From positions 1,229,913-1,293,912 of the forward strand of contig VXBA01004193.1 in assembly GCA_013399895.1 (NCBI GenBank): 64,000 nucleotides of DNA. The letters are read 5' to 3'. Below the pieces are notes generated by a model. That model saw only the letters and a program-made list of their open reading frames with translations. It ran no database searches and was not told where the DNA came from. The stretch is from Serilophus lunatus. Lineage: Eukaryota; Chordata; Aves; Passeriformes; Eurylaimidae. Positions 1 through 12,700 of the stretch are shown piece after piece. Numbering within the stretch: position 1 is the stretch's first letter; every line of letters begins with the position of its first letter. Made by a program: the position numbers and the translations under genes.

Positions 1-698
1 AAACAGAAATGTGATGACTGGAGGTTCTTGCAGCAGAGAAAGGGTATCAAAGCATAAGTGAAGGGGTGGAAGATGCTGCTGCACAGGGAGACAGACAGGA
101 AAAAACTAAAGCTGAAGGGTTTAATTATGGAGAGCAGAAGAGGGAAAGTCCTAGAGAATCAAAGCACAGCTTTTGAATTAACTTCCTTCTAACCAGAGGC
201 CAAGGCACAGGATCTGTGCTAATCTCACTGAGCTGCGGATCTTCTTCACATGCACTGAATTTATTGATCTCACTTGCCTGGGTGTGCTGCTCCCCCCCTC
301 CACCCAAACAGCATCCTGTGTTTACACGTGGCTTTCATTTGAGCATCGATAAAGGAAGGGTTGGGTCAAGTAACAGCTGCCTGGGTGGGCTGGGAGACAG
401 GGAACCATCAACCCCAGCTTCCTCCTGAATGTGTCTCTGCTGCAAATCAGCACAAACACCTCCCAGCCCCACACACAGCGTGCCTTCCGATGCCACATTT
501 GCATTTTTAGTCCTAATTTCCCTTTAGCTGGGCGGCAAAGCCATTCCAGCCTTGAATATTGAAATGGAGTTCTTTGACTTGCAGCCAGAAGGGATCCTCA
601 GTCAAAGAGCAGTTGGGTACATCAGGGTTTGCCTCCTCCCTGCATGACCAGCTCCTGCTCCGAGCATCCAAGTTCAGTGACTGTCAGCACAGGACCCC

Positions 699-745
699 TT
701 GTTTACACCCTAATTACCCGCTGCTCCTAATTAGCAATTAGGAAG
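699..745. promoter_or_regulatory. Forkhead and homeodomain site cluster
   Basis: GTTTAC (701-706), TAATTAC (711-717), CTAATTAG (727-734) and CAATTAGG (735-742) sit within 45 bp, giving one forkhead-like and three homeodomain-like sites. Confidence 0.3.
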
Positions 746-2602
746 ACATGCACTGCCCTTGTCACATCCCGAGGATTTGGTCACTTGCAGTATCTCAATA
801 AGAAACTGGGAATGCTTTCAAGAGTTTAAAGCATCATTTAACAGTTAATTCCAGAAATCTTGAGACTGCAGTGAATATAATGAATGTCACCCAGAGATTT
901 CAGAGTCATTTGATGACTGAGGCACAAGCTCCTCACAACATGGATCCATACAAACATTTATCCATCTCTGCTTTTCCCCTTGTTTCCCATGGACTCCTCA
1001 ACCAAAAGCCTCCCAAATTAGAGACCATTTGTTAGACTGTCCCTGGAGCACTAGGTCAGTATAAGAATTCTAATATTCCTGAGCAAGAACAAATCTTGCA
1101 CAGCAAAGCTTCCCTTTAAGCTTTGCCTTAACCACTTTGGTGTTGCCAATTTATGAATGTCTCTTGGCTCCAGCCTCCCAGACAGGCCCTGAGCATCTTT
1201 TGTTCACTGAGGAGCAAAGGACATTAGGTTTCACAATCAGTGTTTTCCTGATGTTTCCAGTGACAATAACCATGCTTACACTAATATATGTAGATTTCCT
1301 GGATGGGAGTATTTCAATTAATTCCAATTAGTACAAGTGAGTGCACAAAACTTAAGCCAAGCCCCCTTTTTTCAAGGCAGAAATGGCTCGTAAAGACCCC
1401 TTAGGATATTCTTGTCATGTTACCCTTCATCAGAATGGACACCCCCCACCCACCTGGGGAGGATCCAAGCCCTGGTGACATCAGGGGCTTGTTGCCTTTG
1501 CTGGTTTCCCCCGGGGCTCTTTGGCCCTGTCCCCACACAGGAGCCTGTGCAAACTCCCAGCCTGATGCTCTCCCTTATCTGTGCCCTGCACAAACAACTC
1601 CCGGGCTGACCTTTCAGAAAGAATCAACCCATGACAAGCAGGAACCACAGAACTAATCTAATCCTCTGGAAACAATATTTGCTTGGTCTGAGCTCCCTGG
1701 GCAGTTTTGATATGGTGCAGGGGGAAGGGTGGAGGAGTGTCAAAAAAAGAGACCAGCACCATTTCCCCTTGGGGGGAAACTTTTCATCAAGGCAACAGGA
1801 CAATGAACCCCAAGAAGAAAAAGTGCTCAGCCCATTTCCATTTCTTTTTCTTCTTTCCTTTCTTAAAACCAAAGAAAATAAATAGCAGGCCAAAAGCTAC
1901 ATTTCTGCAGAATTAAGAGGCAGACTGGGGAGGGAGGGGGTTTCATGATCCCACAGGATAATTCTTTGCCCAGTTTAAGCTCAACAGCTGGAAACCACTT
2001 TGAATTAGAAGCTCCTTCAGACAGCAAAGAGGAGCAGGAACCCAACACTGATGCTCTGTGTGTCTCCCTTGCAGAGTATTTCTCTCTCCCTATGTATCTT
2101 GCTTTATTTTCTCTACTAGTTAAGTGCAAGAATTAGGCACCAAACCCACCGAAGAAAACATTTGTGCCATTGAAGTCATGAGGAGTCTGGAGTCTGTGAC
2201 CTCAAGGCTTCATCCAAGTTGTTCTATTGACTCTGCCCTGGCTTGAAGAGCAATTTCTCAATCTGGCCCAGAAAGAGAGAGTAAACAGGTCTGGATCTCT
2301 GGAGAGAGACACCAGCCACAGATGGTTCTATTTCAAGTAAAACCCAACTGCAAAGTCAAGAGGGCACAAAAAACCCAAAACCACAGAGCAAAGAAAACCA
2401 TCCCCAAGCCACAGAAAAAGGGATTTAAATGTCTCCCAGCAGCCAATGCAGGTAGATAAAAGATGAAGCCAGGTGGAATTTGGCAGCCCAGAGCTCTCCC
2501 TTCCAGCCACTGGGAGAGGGCAGAGGAGCTGCCAAGAACCTGCTGCCTGCAGAGCTCCTGAAGGGCTGGTGCTCCCTGTGCTGGGCACAGTCAGTTCTAC
2601 TG

Positions 2603-2652
2603 AACCAGAGAGGCACTTGGGTTGGAAAAGGCCTCTAAGACCGAGTCCAAGC
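2603..2652 (-). mobile_element. CR1 LINE 3'-end fragment
   Basis: The + strand reads TTGGGTTGGAAAAGGCCTCT followed by AAGACCGAGTCCAAGC, which is the reverse complement of the familiar CR1 3' end. The fragment is about 50 bp, severely 5'-truncated, without a clear 8-mer tail. Confidence 0.7.
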
Positions 2653-3305
2653 ATATAAATAATGGTGTTGAAAAGCTGCATTTTCTTGAGTAAATAGTGC
2701 AGCTCCGGGTGGGATTTGTGTGGCCAGCAGCAGATGTGTTCCATCCTCACTCCCAGACATTGGCACACACCCAGGAGCCACTCATGGCTGAGCTGACACC
2801 CCCCAGCCCCTGGCCACAGCACACCACCCACCCCTGCAGCAAAGCCTGGCAGGACCTCCTGCTATTTATACTCCTCATCCCCCTCGAGGGGCTCTGGAAG
2901 AGTCCCAGGGAAGAGAGGCTTTCATTAACTCAGTGCTGTGACTTTGGGGACTGAGATCCTACGGTCATTCTTGCAGCAATGGGTGATCCCAAAGTCTTTT
3001 ATAGGAAAATGCCTCTGTGTGTGTGTGTAACCCACATGGGTCACCTGCAGATCCTTCTCACCAGCTCAGACACCAAAACCTGCACCCTTTTCAACCCAGT
3101 CTCTGAGTTCATGGACAAACTCAGTGTTTAAGTGCTGAAGTTCCACAGCCAAACTCTCCTAAAGACAGGGTTTGGAGGGAACTGAAGTCTGCAGTTACAG
3201 ACACAGAGATGGTCCTGCTGAGTTATGTGAGGTGGGACATGGTGGGAAAGGACATGGAGGATCTTTATCCCATGGAAGCATCACAAGGAAGGAGAGGGAA
3301 GAGAC

Positions 3306-3333
3306 ATCCTGGGGTTCAGATCCTGGGGTTCAG
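3306..3333 (+). repeat. Perfect 14-bp tandem duplication
   Basis: ATCCTGGGGTTCAG is repeated twice with no spacer (3306-3319, 3320-3333), a recent-looking slippage duplication. Confidence 0.85.
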
Positions 3334-5537
3334 ACTGCTGTCAGCTTCTCCTGCACAACCTACACCCTCTTGGTTTGCAAATCACATTGTCCAACCCCTT
3401 GGCTGTTCTTTTGAATATGTAACTCACACAAAGAATATTTTCTATCATCATCCCAAGTTGCCAACTACACAGGGAACAGCTCTGGGAGAAAAGGAAGCTT
3501 TTCAGAAAGATTCTCTTTCAGTCCAGAGTCCCCTCACCAGGAACTGGAGAACTCTGTATGGAAATGCTGTTTATGAGCTGCATGGAAAACACACATACAG
3601 CCCCTGCCTGGAAAATCCAATATAGAAACTCCTTTTCTGGGAGCAGCTCCCAAATGTCCCTTTCATGTCCTGGCCAGGACAGGGGGAGATGTTGTGCAAA
3701 GTTGTCCATTTTGGGACGTGCTGGGCTGGGGGAAGAGCTGCTGCTTCTTCTTTGTGAGGAACAATTAATTAAAACCAAGTGACCTGATTCCCAAACCAAT
3801 CCCTTATTCCAGCTGCATGAATTGTGTTCAGCTGGTTGACCTTGCTTGGCAGATGAGTTGGGAAGATAAGCAAAGAAACTCAACCCTTTAATTTCACCAC
3901 AATTTCTTACCAAGGGGTGCTTATGAAAACAAGACCACTGGCAGTGACTTGCTGGCACAAAATTCCATTTCTGGAGTTGGTTGGGGGAGTTTCAGAATCA
4001 CAATAGGCAATGCCAACAACACTGGGAGGCATTTCAGTTTTCTCCTGTCATGACACTTAGCTCAGGTGTGTAAATCCTGAACCCTGGTGCCTCGTGGAAC
4101 CTGTAAAAGAGAGGCAAACTTGCCCAAAGAAATTCGTTTCAGTGCTTTCTTCTCTCCGTTAATTACATAGAGCCTAAATCCTACCTGGAAACAAGCCCTG
4201 CATTATATGAAAGCCCACATGAGTCAGACATCCAGCTAAACAAATGATCATACCTTAAATAAACTCAATACCTGTCTACGTGCACCCCACTAGTCCATGG
4301 CAAAAAAACATAATTGAGCTTCAACCTTTCTTTTCCTACACTAAATTCCAGTTTTTCTCGTGTTTGCCCAAGGTTACACCCCATAAAATCACTGCAGCTC
4401 CTCTGACACTGGTGCTCATTAAGTGGCAGTAACTTGCTCGTGCACCTGCAGCTTTAACTCGACACCTTTGTTATTGTTCAATCCAGCAGAAGCAATAAAA
4501 CCTAACAAAGGGAGAGATCTTGTTGTTTGTAGGCTTGAGAAGAAAGAGGCAGGGGTTGGCAGTTTGCTGAGCTGTAGAATTAAGCAGGACTCCATGAACT
4601 GCTGCTTTTCTCTCTCTTTTTAAACCCCTTCCAAGGAAAAAAACCCAAAACATTAATTCTGCAACAGCCACGAGTTAATTGCAGACAAACTGACAGAGTT
4701 TGCACAGTAACTGGAGTTCAAGATTAATTCAATTTGGAGTCATCTGGCTGAATAAAGTAAAGCTGTTGTTGCTGCATTTCTGTGGATGTGAAGGTGCAGA
4801 ATATTCCCTTTTCCATGGGAACCCCTGGAGCACAGACAGTCCAGGGAGAGGAGCTGGTGCTGGAAATACCCAGAACCTTATGGGGAGAAGTGTCCTGGCC
4901 TCGTGTCCCACCTGGACACCTGATATTCCCATCCAGGGGCACCTTCATTGCCCTGATCCAACACTTGTTTCCCAGTTCAGCAGGTGCAGGGCAAGAAAAG
5001 GCAGAAACAAGGGGTAGGAAAGGGGCAGAACCAGCAGAATCTCACTGATATGTGTGTAAATATGGAAGCACATCCCAACTCAGCCCTTGTTTTGCTCTGA
5101 CAAGCAAACCACCCATGGGTTAGTCCCTGATTTGAAGGCCCAGCCAGGAGGCAGATGCTGCAGAGGCACAGCTCACCCTGCTGCAGAGCTGCCAAAAGGA
5201 GCCCTCCCAGTGCTTCCCCTCAAATAAATCCCAAGCTTTTCCATAATTCACCCATGAGCTAAGTACCTGTGTCAGTGATGCAGAGCTCCAGTGGCTCCTT
5301 GCACACTGCATTGCTTTATTTAAGCACAGGGTGTACAAACATCTTATTACAACAGGGACCTGGTTGTGAGTTTTGTTGGGAAAAGCCTCCCAAAGGAAGC
5401 AGGTTTGAGATGCCTGTGACCTCATTTGTGGCACCTCTGCCAAACTCACAGCACCAAGCAGTGCCCAGGCACTGGAATTTCACTCCCCTCTGATCTCTCC
5501 TTCCTTTTCCCCACCTCCCTCCCGTGAAACAGGCTCC

Positions 5538-5552
5538 AAAAAAAAAAAAAAA
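5538..5552 (+). repeat. A15 homopolymer
   Basis: Fifteen A followed by GAATAAAAG. No identifiable retroposon lies upstream. Confidence 0.8.
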
Positions 5553-5834
5553 GAATAAAAGTGCACACAAACAAGGCATCACAAAACACAGCCATTATAA
5601 GATTTCAGGATGGAACAACAGTTTGTAAAAATTCCATAATAGAGCTGTCAAACCTGCTCTGTGTCTGTGTATCCATATGTTGCTCTGAACAAATGCTTTT
5701 AATCCTTAAAGGTCACATTGAAAGTGTTCCCTACATCCCTTCCCGTCCCTTCTGACACATCCCCTCCCTCCCAAATCTCCTGGAGATGGTTGCTATGCCA
5801 TGGATACTTGGTATGGAACAGGGAAAGGGGCTTG

Positions 5835-5905
5835 TTTTGATGTTAGTTTAAATATTTAGACACCATTTGCATCTAATTAACATGCTCATGGGTTCATTAC
5901 AAAAA
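5835..5905. promoter_or_regulatory. Octamer plus homeodomain cluster in AT-rich DNA
   Basis: A perfect POU octamer ATTTGCAT (5865-5872) is followed immediately by a homeodomain site CTAATTAAC, within an AT-rich block (TTAGTTTAAATATTTAGAC before it). The same octamer occurs in the promoter at 63196. Composition suggests an enhancer; no conservation data are available. Confidence 0.38.
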
Positions 5906-6921
5906 CACATCACAGAGCCTTTAGGAGCTTTGTTAAAATGTCATATCCAAGACAGTGCTGGGGTGCTGTGACAGCTACCTCCTCTCACCTCAAAATCAGC
6001 AGCAATTCTGCTCAAGGAGGATGTTTTCTCCCTGATGGGCAGGTAATCATCCCTGCCTCTCAGAAAGGGAAGGAAAAATTCTTGGGAGATCCTCCAGGGG
6101 TTCAAAGTGCTGAGGTGGAGACCCAAACATCCCAAGTTCACACCATACAAGTTAAACCCCCCCACCTTTACACCAGTGTGTGTCTCACTGTCATTGCCAG
6201 ACACCCCAGGTCCCAAATAAAGGCTCATCCAAGCCTTGCTTCCCATCTCCCAGGCAGGTACCCCAGGGCAGGAGCTGCACATCACTCAAAGTTCTACCCA
6301 GTAACTGGCAATTACAGATCATCAGGGCAGGTCTGGTAGGAAAAAATTCAATTATCTTAATCCCCTTGGGACCACTGTACCTGGGCAAGAGTATAATCCT
6401 CCCAGACACAGGAAAGGAAAGGGATTCAGCAGTCCCTGGTTATCTTCCATGCCCTACTCTTGTTTTTCCTTGCTTCTGCCTCAAAACACATCCAGATAAA
6501 TGAAGGAACATACTTCAGACGAATGTAACATCCAACCCCAGAACTGGGGTGGGCAGTCCAAAAAAAAGTATAAATCCCACCCAAAAACCTGCCCGTGTGG
6601 ATAACACACCCCCCGTGCCTCCAGCTGCACTGGGGGAAGCAGCTGCTCATCCTAAAAAAGGATGGAAGAGCTGAAAGTAAGTCCTTTGGAAGTCTCATCT
6701 GCTTCCCAGCCCATCTCTCCCTCCAGTGATCCATCACCCTCTCCCTGGCCCTGCTCATCTGTCCAGTTGACTTCAGGTGGAAACAGGGCTGGCTGAGGAA
6801 AGTGAACAAAAATCGATCCACACATTGCAAAAAGTAGGAGACAAATGGACTTGTTATCTTCAGAACTATCTTTCAGGCTTGGAAAGGAAGAAAGAATATG
6901 TACAAAAGACCTATGGGCAGC

Positions 6922-6962
6922 AAAAAAAAAAAAAAAGAAAAAAAGAAAAGAAAAGAAGAAAG
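6922..6962 (+). repeat. A-rich purine tract
   Basis: A15 followed by interrupted A-G units (AAAAAAAG, AAAAG, AAAAG, AAGAAAG). It could be a decayed poly(A) tail, but no retroposed gene body was recognised upstream. Confidence 0.8.
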
Positions 6963-8149
6963 ATTATTAAAAAGTGTCCATTGAAGTGTGTCCAAATCAG
7001 AGAACAATCTCTTAAGCATCAGGAAGGGAGAGAGGCCATGGTTCATCCCAGATACAAAACATTCCCACTCCCTGGCTCTCACAAAGGGCCTGAGAAGTAA
7101 TGGGGCATTTTCTTAGTTTGGAGAATGGTTTCCAACACAATACACTTCCATAATAGCCCAAAGATGTAAAGCTAATCAGAAAAGACATATTCATAGAAAT
7201 CAAACCTGGGGAAGTTGCCACCTTGACAGACTTTTCTATTGATAATTTCTTGACCTCTTTTCTTGCAGAGGGTTTTGCTCCTTCACATTCTCTTTCAACA
7301 GCCCCTGCTCTTGTTTCTGAGCTTTTCCCTCAGCTCCTGGATGGCTTCAGTGAGGACAAAAAAGTGTGGGCTGAAGGGAGAGGTTTTGTTGTTGTGGAGC
7401 CAAAATCACTGAGCTGGGGGAGAGGAAAGTGGCTTTCCCAATGAGTGAGCTATTTTTCTGAGTTTTCTTCTTTTTCAGAGGACTTATCTTCCTTTAAGTG
7501 AACATAAATAAGTAATATTAAAAAAAAAGGAGTTATATCTCAGGAGCTGGTAGACTGGGATTATATTAATCAATATATAATCAGGATATCTTCATGGAGC
7601 AAGATCCACAGCTACTGCGAATCAGCACAGCTCTGTACAAAGCTTTTTCCAATAGAGTTTGTTATTCTAGCTGCTATAATTAGAAAATATCAGCTCCAGA
7701 GGAGCCAAATCTGGGCTCATTCTGACTTCCCCGAGCTCCCCAGAAACCCTCAAGTGGCAGGAGAGGGAGGTGTCACCTTGGAGGGTCAGGAGGGGAGTGG
7801 GGGGACCAGAAAGTGTGGGTGGAGTCACATCCCAAAGCTGCAGGACCTGCCAGACACGCGGAGGATGAATTAGGAGGAGGTGGAACAGGCTGAAGGAGAT
7901 GCTCTGGGCCATCAATCCTGAGGGACAAGGTTTATACCAACATTGACACCAAGAGAACACACCCCATTTATCTTGCACAGCCCCTGAGCAGCCTCGTGTC
8001 CAGCTGGAGTGGGCAGGGAGAGGAGGGGGAGGCACCACAGCCAAGCTTCTCCTTCACACAACACGCCAAGAATAAGGGCCAAGAAACATTTCTCCCCTTA
8101 TTTCAGACTATTACGATGGATCTAAGCCCTTGAGAAGGCAGATTATTTA

Positions 8150-8315
8150 AGATATTCAGCTATAATTATCTAAGATTATATATTTAAGTGTACATTTATT
8201 ACATCTATATATTATTTACAGGATATATTACATATATTTTATATTGCTATACATCATATTTATTAATTTCTACATTCATTATAGATTATATCAGTTATAA
8301 TAGACAAGATATTCA
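8150..8315. repeat. AT-rich low-complexity tract
   Basis: An irregular TATA/ATTA-rich stretch (for example TATATATTATTTACAGGAT, CATATATTTTATATTGC) with no clean repeat unit. It could be a decayed AT microsatellite or a matrix-attachment-like region. The open frame within it is Tyr/Ile-rich and not a gene. Confidence 0.6.
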
Positions 8316-9644
8316 AGTTCTAGTCGACTCCCTTAAGAACACACAAAGCCTGTGTTGCCCCATCACCCTGCAGAGGATTAAAATGACTTTTTGGCCCAAA
8401 CACAGAGCAAACTTTTAAGAGAGATTTGCTTGACATTGAAACAGGAATGATCCAGATTCTTAATTTGACTTTTTGTCCTTTGAATCAAACATCCTTATAC
8501 CAAGTGTTTACCACTGAGAGCAAAGTGCAGGAAAACAGCAGATGTCTCCCAGCTAAACCTGCAGTGGTGTCAGTGCTGGGTTTGTTCCAAGAGATTTGGA
8601 GTCAGTTCTTTGTCACATCACAGGGACCAGAGTGACAGACACCAGGGGAGGAGAGCCTTGGGCTGCTGGACTGTTCCATCCAATTCCACATTTTGGTGCT
8701 TTTCCTTTTGGTTCAACAAGCTCAACTCACTTTTAAAAGCACAGGTAATTGTGAAAATGATGCTGCATCAATGTATTAACCACCATCCTTGCTGGAAACC
8801 CCCTGTTTGTCTGAATGGAAGCCCCTACACTTGACACAGCAGAGGCTGCTGTGGTTTGTGTGAGCAGGGAGAGAGTTCCTGAGTGCCTGGACATGCATCA
8901 GTGTCCCACACTTGTGTCACTGGGAACTTCCCAGTGCTGAAGACAGATGGTCATTAGTCAAAGCACAGACAGCCATTCCCTGCCTTGGAATATTAGCTTG
9001 CCTCATATATATTAATTAGCCTTTCCTTGCCGAGCAGGGCAGAGTTTTATCCTCATTTTGTACACCAGGAACAAAGGAAGTTAAATAATCCCCATGAGAT
9101 CCCAGAGCAGGGATGTGGCAGGATGCAGGACCTTCACAAACCCCAGGCACTGCTCTGCCTGGCATTGCCTTTCTTTGGGAATTCTGTCAGAGGGATTCCA
9201 GCACTGAGAGGCCCGAGGGAAGGACACAAGTGCTCAGGTTTGCTCCCTGTACCACAGTGCCCATCTCTGGCTCCCCTGGGCAGTGAGGTCCCTCCTGTCT
9301 CAGCCTCACAAACCCTTCTCCAGAGTTTTTTGCACACCCAGTGTCACCCTCTGAGAGGGAAGGATGCTTTTGCCTCCACTGGAGGAACTGGGACCCTACC
9401 TCAGCTTGTTCTTGTAAGTGTCCCTTGAGCAGAATATTTGCCTCTGGACATCTCTGAGTGCTTTGCAGTGGAGCAAGAATTCAGCACATTCTTTCCCCCT
9501 GTTCCAGAGGCAGCACATCCCCTCCTCCCTCTAGAACTGCTGTAATTCCTCCCTAATGGAAAGCCACAGAAAAGGGTTTGTCACTCCCTGCTCTGGAGCT
9601 GCAGGGCCTGGAACCCATCCTAGCAGCCCCAGCTAATGTCAAGG

Positions 9645-9765
9645 AAATGCCCTATAAATAATCAAAGGGGAAGAACCATTAGCCAGCCATGCTGTAACAA
9701 TAATTCTAAATGAATGTGCAATTTATAGAGAGAATAATTATGAGCCAGGCCCTTTAACCAGAACA
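9645..9765. promoter_or_regulatory. AT-rich candidate regulatory block with TCF and homeodomain sites
   Basis: It contains ATCAAAGGGG (TCF/LEF-like, 9661-9670), ACCATTAG, a SOX-like AACAATAATTC, and GAATAATTATGAG, between GC-rich flanks. Confidence 0.3.
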
Positions 9766-12700
9766 AATGCACTCAGGTAATGGTGACTCCTGCAGCTCCA
9801 ACCCTGCCTTCCCCTCCTGCTCAGGAGCACAGATGCAGTGGGACTGGCTGCCAAGCCTTCAGGAGGGTGGAGGTGGGAAGGAGCTGCCTGCTCAGCCCTA
9901 AATACCTCCTTGTGGCCCTGGTGTGTGCCCTGTGCCAGGAGGAGGTGCCAGGACAAGGGCAGCCCCTGAGGAGCAGCTGCAGAGCTGTGAGCACTGAAAC
10001 CAGGCAAAGCCCCTCAGTGACCCGGGTCACTGCAGCAGCAGCTGCCATTTGTCCCGAGTCCCCAGAGGCTGCACTCCAAGGTCAGGAGGGGATTTCACCT
10101 TGCACTGAAGAGCCATCCCAGCCCCCGGGCTCCCAGGGGCAGCCAAAGCCCATGAGCTGATGTTGTGTGAAGAGCAGAAAGCAGCAGAGGGGACCAGGAG
10201 GCTGGAGCTCACTCCAGCAGCTTTTACTGATGGCCCTCAGGGGCAGGAGATGACAAACTCCCCCGTGGAATTGCTTTGCCTGGCTGTGCTGCACTCCTGA
10301 GCTACAGCCACAGTGATTTATCCAGGCACAGCAGCAGCTCCTGCATCAAACCCCATCCCAGAGGGAGACACCTACTGAAATGGAATGGAGAGGGGGAAAT
10401 AAGGAGCAGAGACTCTGTGTCCTGTGCAGCAGCTGTCACACTGCTGTTGTGTGTGGCAGCCAGACTGCAGCACTGGGGCAGGGGCTGCTCCTGGCAGGAG
10501 GGAAACACTTCCAGTGACTTGCTCTCCCATCTTTGAAGTGACTTCTGTGAAATCAGGCTAACAACCGCCTGACTGCCAGCTTTGCCAGGCTGGAGAAAGA
10601 GGCTGGTGCCCTGAAGCAGCACAGCAAGCTGCAGCTGGACTGGGGCAGCTCAGGCAGATCTTCACCATGGAGTTTGTCTTTCCTCCCCTTCATCTTCAGC
10701 TGCACATTTCTTCCCTTTTTCTCCCAGTGGAGAACTAAGGAGAGCAAGGCTGAGCCAAACATAACACCAGGCTTTCCCCAGATAACAAACAGGTCTGTGA
10801 AGTCTTGAAGCAGCAGCAGCTCATCCCAGAGACATCTGGGGACTGAATGTGTCAGAATTCGGCAGAGATGTAATGACACCACAAAGTGCTCTCAGACATC
10901 ACAGAGGACTGATTCCTGCTTGCCCTGTTGCTCTGGCCAGCATGGAAATGAAGAAGTCACCACAAAACAGTCACAGGCAACTTCGTGTCAGAGTCATTTC
11001 CACTGAGATTTTGATGCTGCCTGTTCCCAGGGTGGCTGAGCAATGGGAGTGTTTTAGTTCTCATCAAGCTAACAAGTATTGATAATGATGCATCGAGCTA
11101 AACACATACAGGCACTTATCAGAGCACAGCTATTGCCTCACAGCTCAGCATGAGGGATTTTATTACCTGAGATAACACTGCAATATTAGTTTCCTCATCA
11201 AGCTGAGCCCCCAAGATCTGACAGCTCCATTTGTTCCTTTCACTGCCAAGGCATGAAGGTTACCAAGGCCTCCATCAAAGTCTGCATCCCGCACTTCCAC
11301 TTGGAAGAGACTGTAATGGCTTCATTATCCATCAGCCGAGCTGGCTGGAGCAAGGCTGGGGCTGGAGCACAGACAGTCGGTGTCAGGGAAGAGAGGTGGA
11401 ACCATCAGGGTGATGTGCTAGAAGAGGAGGGCACAATTGCTCACCTAATTTAGCCCCTGCTGTGGAAGCCACTTGCTCCTGCAAATTGGCTGCTCCAACA
11501 GCACAGGCAACTTGCTGGATGTGCTTTTGCCAGGTCCTGATGAGCTGTAATTGCCTTCTCCCACCTCCAGCCACTTGTAAGGCACCTCTTTTGGCGCAGT
11601 GCCCCCGCCCCTCACTGGAGGTTCTGGTTCTGACACATCACCGTGCCAGCAGCAGCCGGAGGTGCAGCCCAGCACACCCCAGTGCCCAGGGCTTAAAATA
11701 ACTGCAAGGGAGGAGAAAAAGTCAGGAAAAGAACCCTTAACAGCTTTTGGGCTGGGGCTTCCAACTTAAAGTGACAAAATCTGGGTGCTGCTGTGCTAAT
11801 TACAGCCAGTCATGGCAGTGGGTGAAGCTCAGGAAGGGAACATTCCAGATTTTGTTGCTCCCAGCCCCCGGCCTTGCCCACCTTCCCCTCGTGTCACTCC
11901 CATAAAGCAGCAACTGAACAATCCTTAGCAACAAACTAAACGATGGGAGGCTTTTCCAGTTGCACATGAAGAGGTACAGGAATATTGCTTTATTGCTGTC
12001 CTATCCCATGGCACTGCACATCCCAGAAAAAAAACCATGGAAAGGAGGGACCTTTTCTGCCCCAGCCCAGCTCGAGCCCCCTCTGTGCCCCCAACCTCCC
12101 TGCCCAGCTCTGCTCCTGCTCTGACAGACACCCCAGTAACTGTCCTGGGCAGAAACCCCCCAGGGGCAGGAGGATGAGACCAAGGGAACTGAGGGGCCTT
12201 GTATTTGTTTAATGAACTGAACAATCCATATCACTGCACTGAACTGTCCCTTTTCATGGTGAGCAGCTTCCCCAGACCACTGTCCTTTGCCTGACTGGAC
12301 TTTATCCGTTGGTCTGTGTTTAAAAACATTCCTCAGGCCAGAATAATTTATGAACAGAATCCACCAACAACTCAATTCTCAATTCCTTTAGAAGCTGCTT
12401 ATTATGAGGCCCCAGCAGCAGATTTTCAGGAGCTGCACATATTACACACATCCTGACACTGCATTTCCACCTTGCTTCCCTTCCCTGTTGGAAGTGAAGC
12501 TCTATTTTCCTTCACAGCTATTCCCTAAATATGCTCGTGCTCCATGGCCCCAAGGAACTGACTGTTCCCCCAGCTGGACAGAGGGATAAATCTGAGCTTC
12601 AATCCATTCATGCAACACCCATGAAGCAAGGAATGAGGCTGAGTTAGTGCCCCAGACTGGGCTTTGCACTGTCCACTGTGGCCATGGAAAATGGATCATT

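Larger units (their letters stand above)
1..5530. other. Intergenic region, left part of the gene desert
   Basis: Apart from the site cluster near 0.7 kb, the CR1 fragment at 2.6 kb and the 14-bp duplication at 3.3 kb, I see only mixed-composition single-copy sequence. A short (TG) run lies near 3013-3028. No splice-supported exon is visible. Confidence 0.6.
5906..9644. other. Intergenic region
   Basis: Holds the purine tract at 6.92 kb, an AT-rich stretch around 7490-7690 with homeodomain-like sites (TATATTAATCAATATATAATC) and the low-complexity tract at 8.15-8.31 kb. No gene is recognised. Confidence 0.6.

Noticed and set aside
6777..6962. Possible processed pseudogene ending in the A15 tract
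   Set aside because: The sequence upstream of the A-rich tract matches no gene I recognise and no target-site duplication was seen.
8188..8418. Tyr/Ile-rich frame in AT-rich DNA
   Set aside because: Low-complexity translation of a decayed AT tract.
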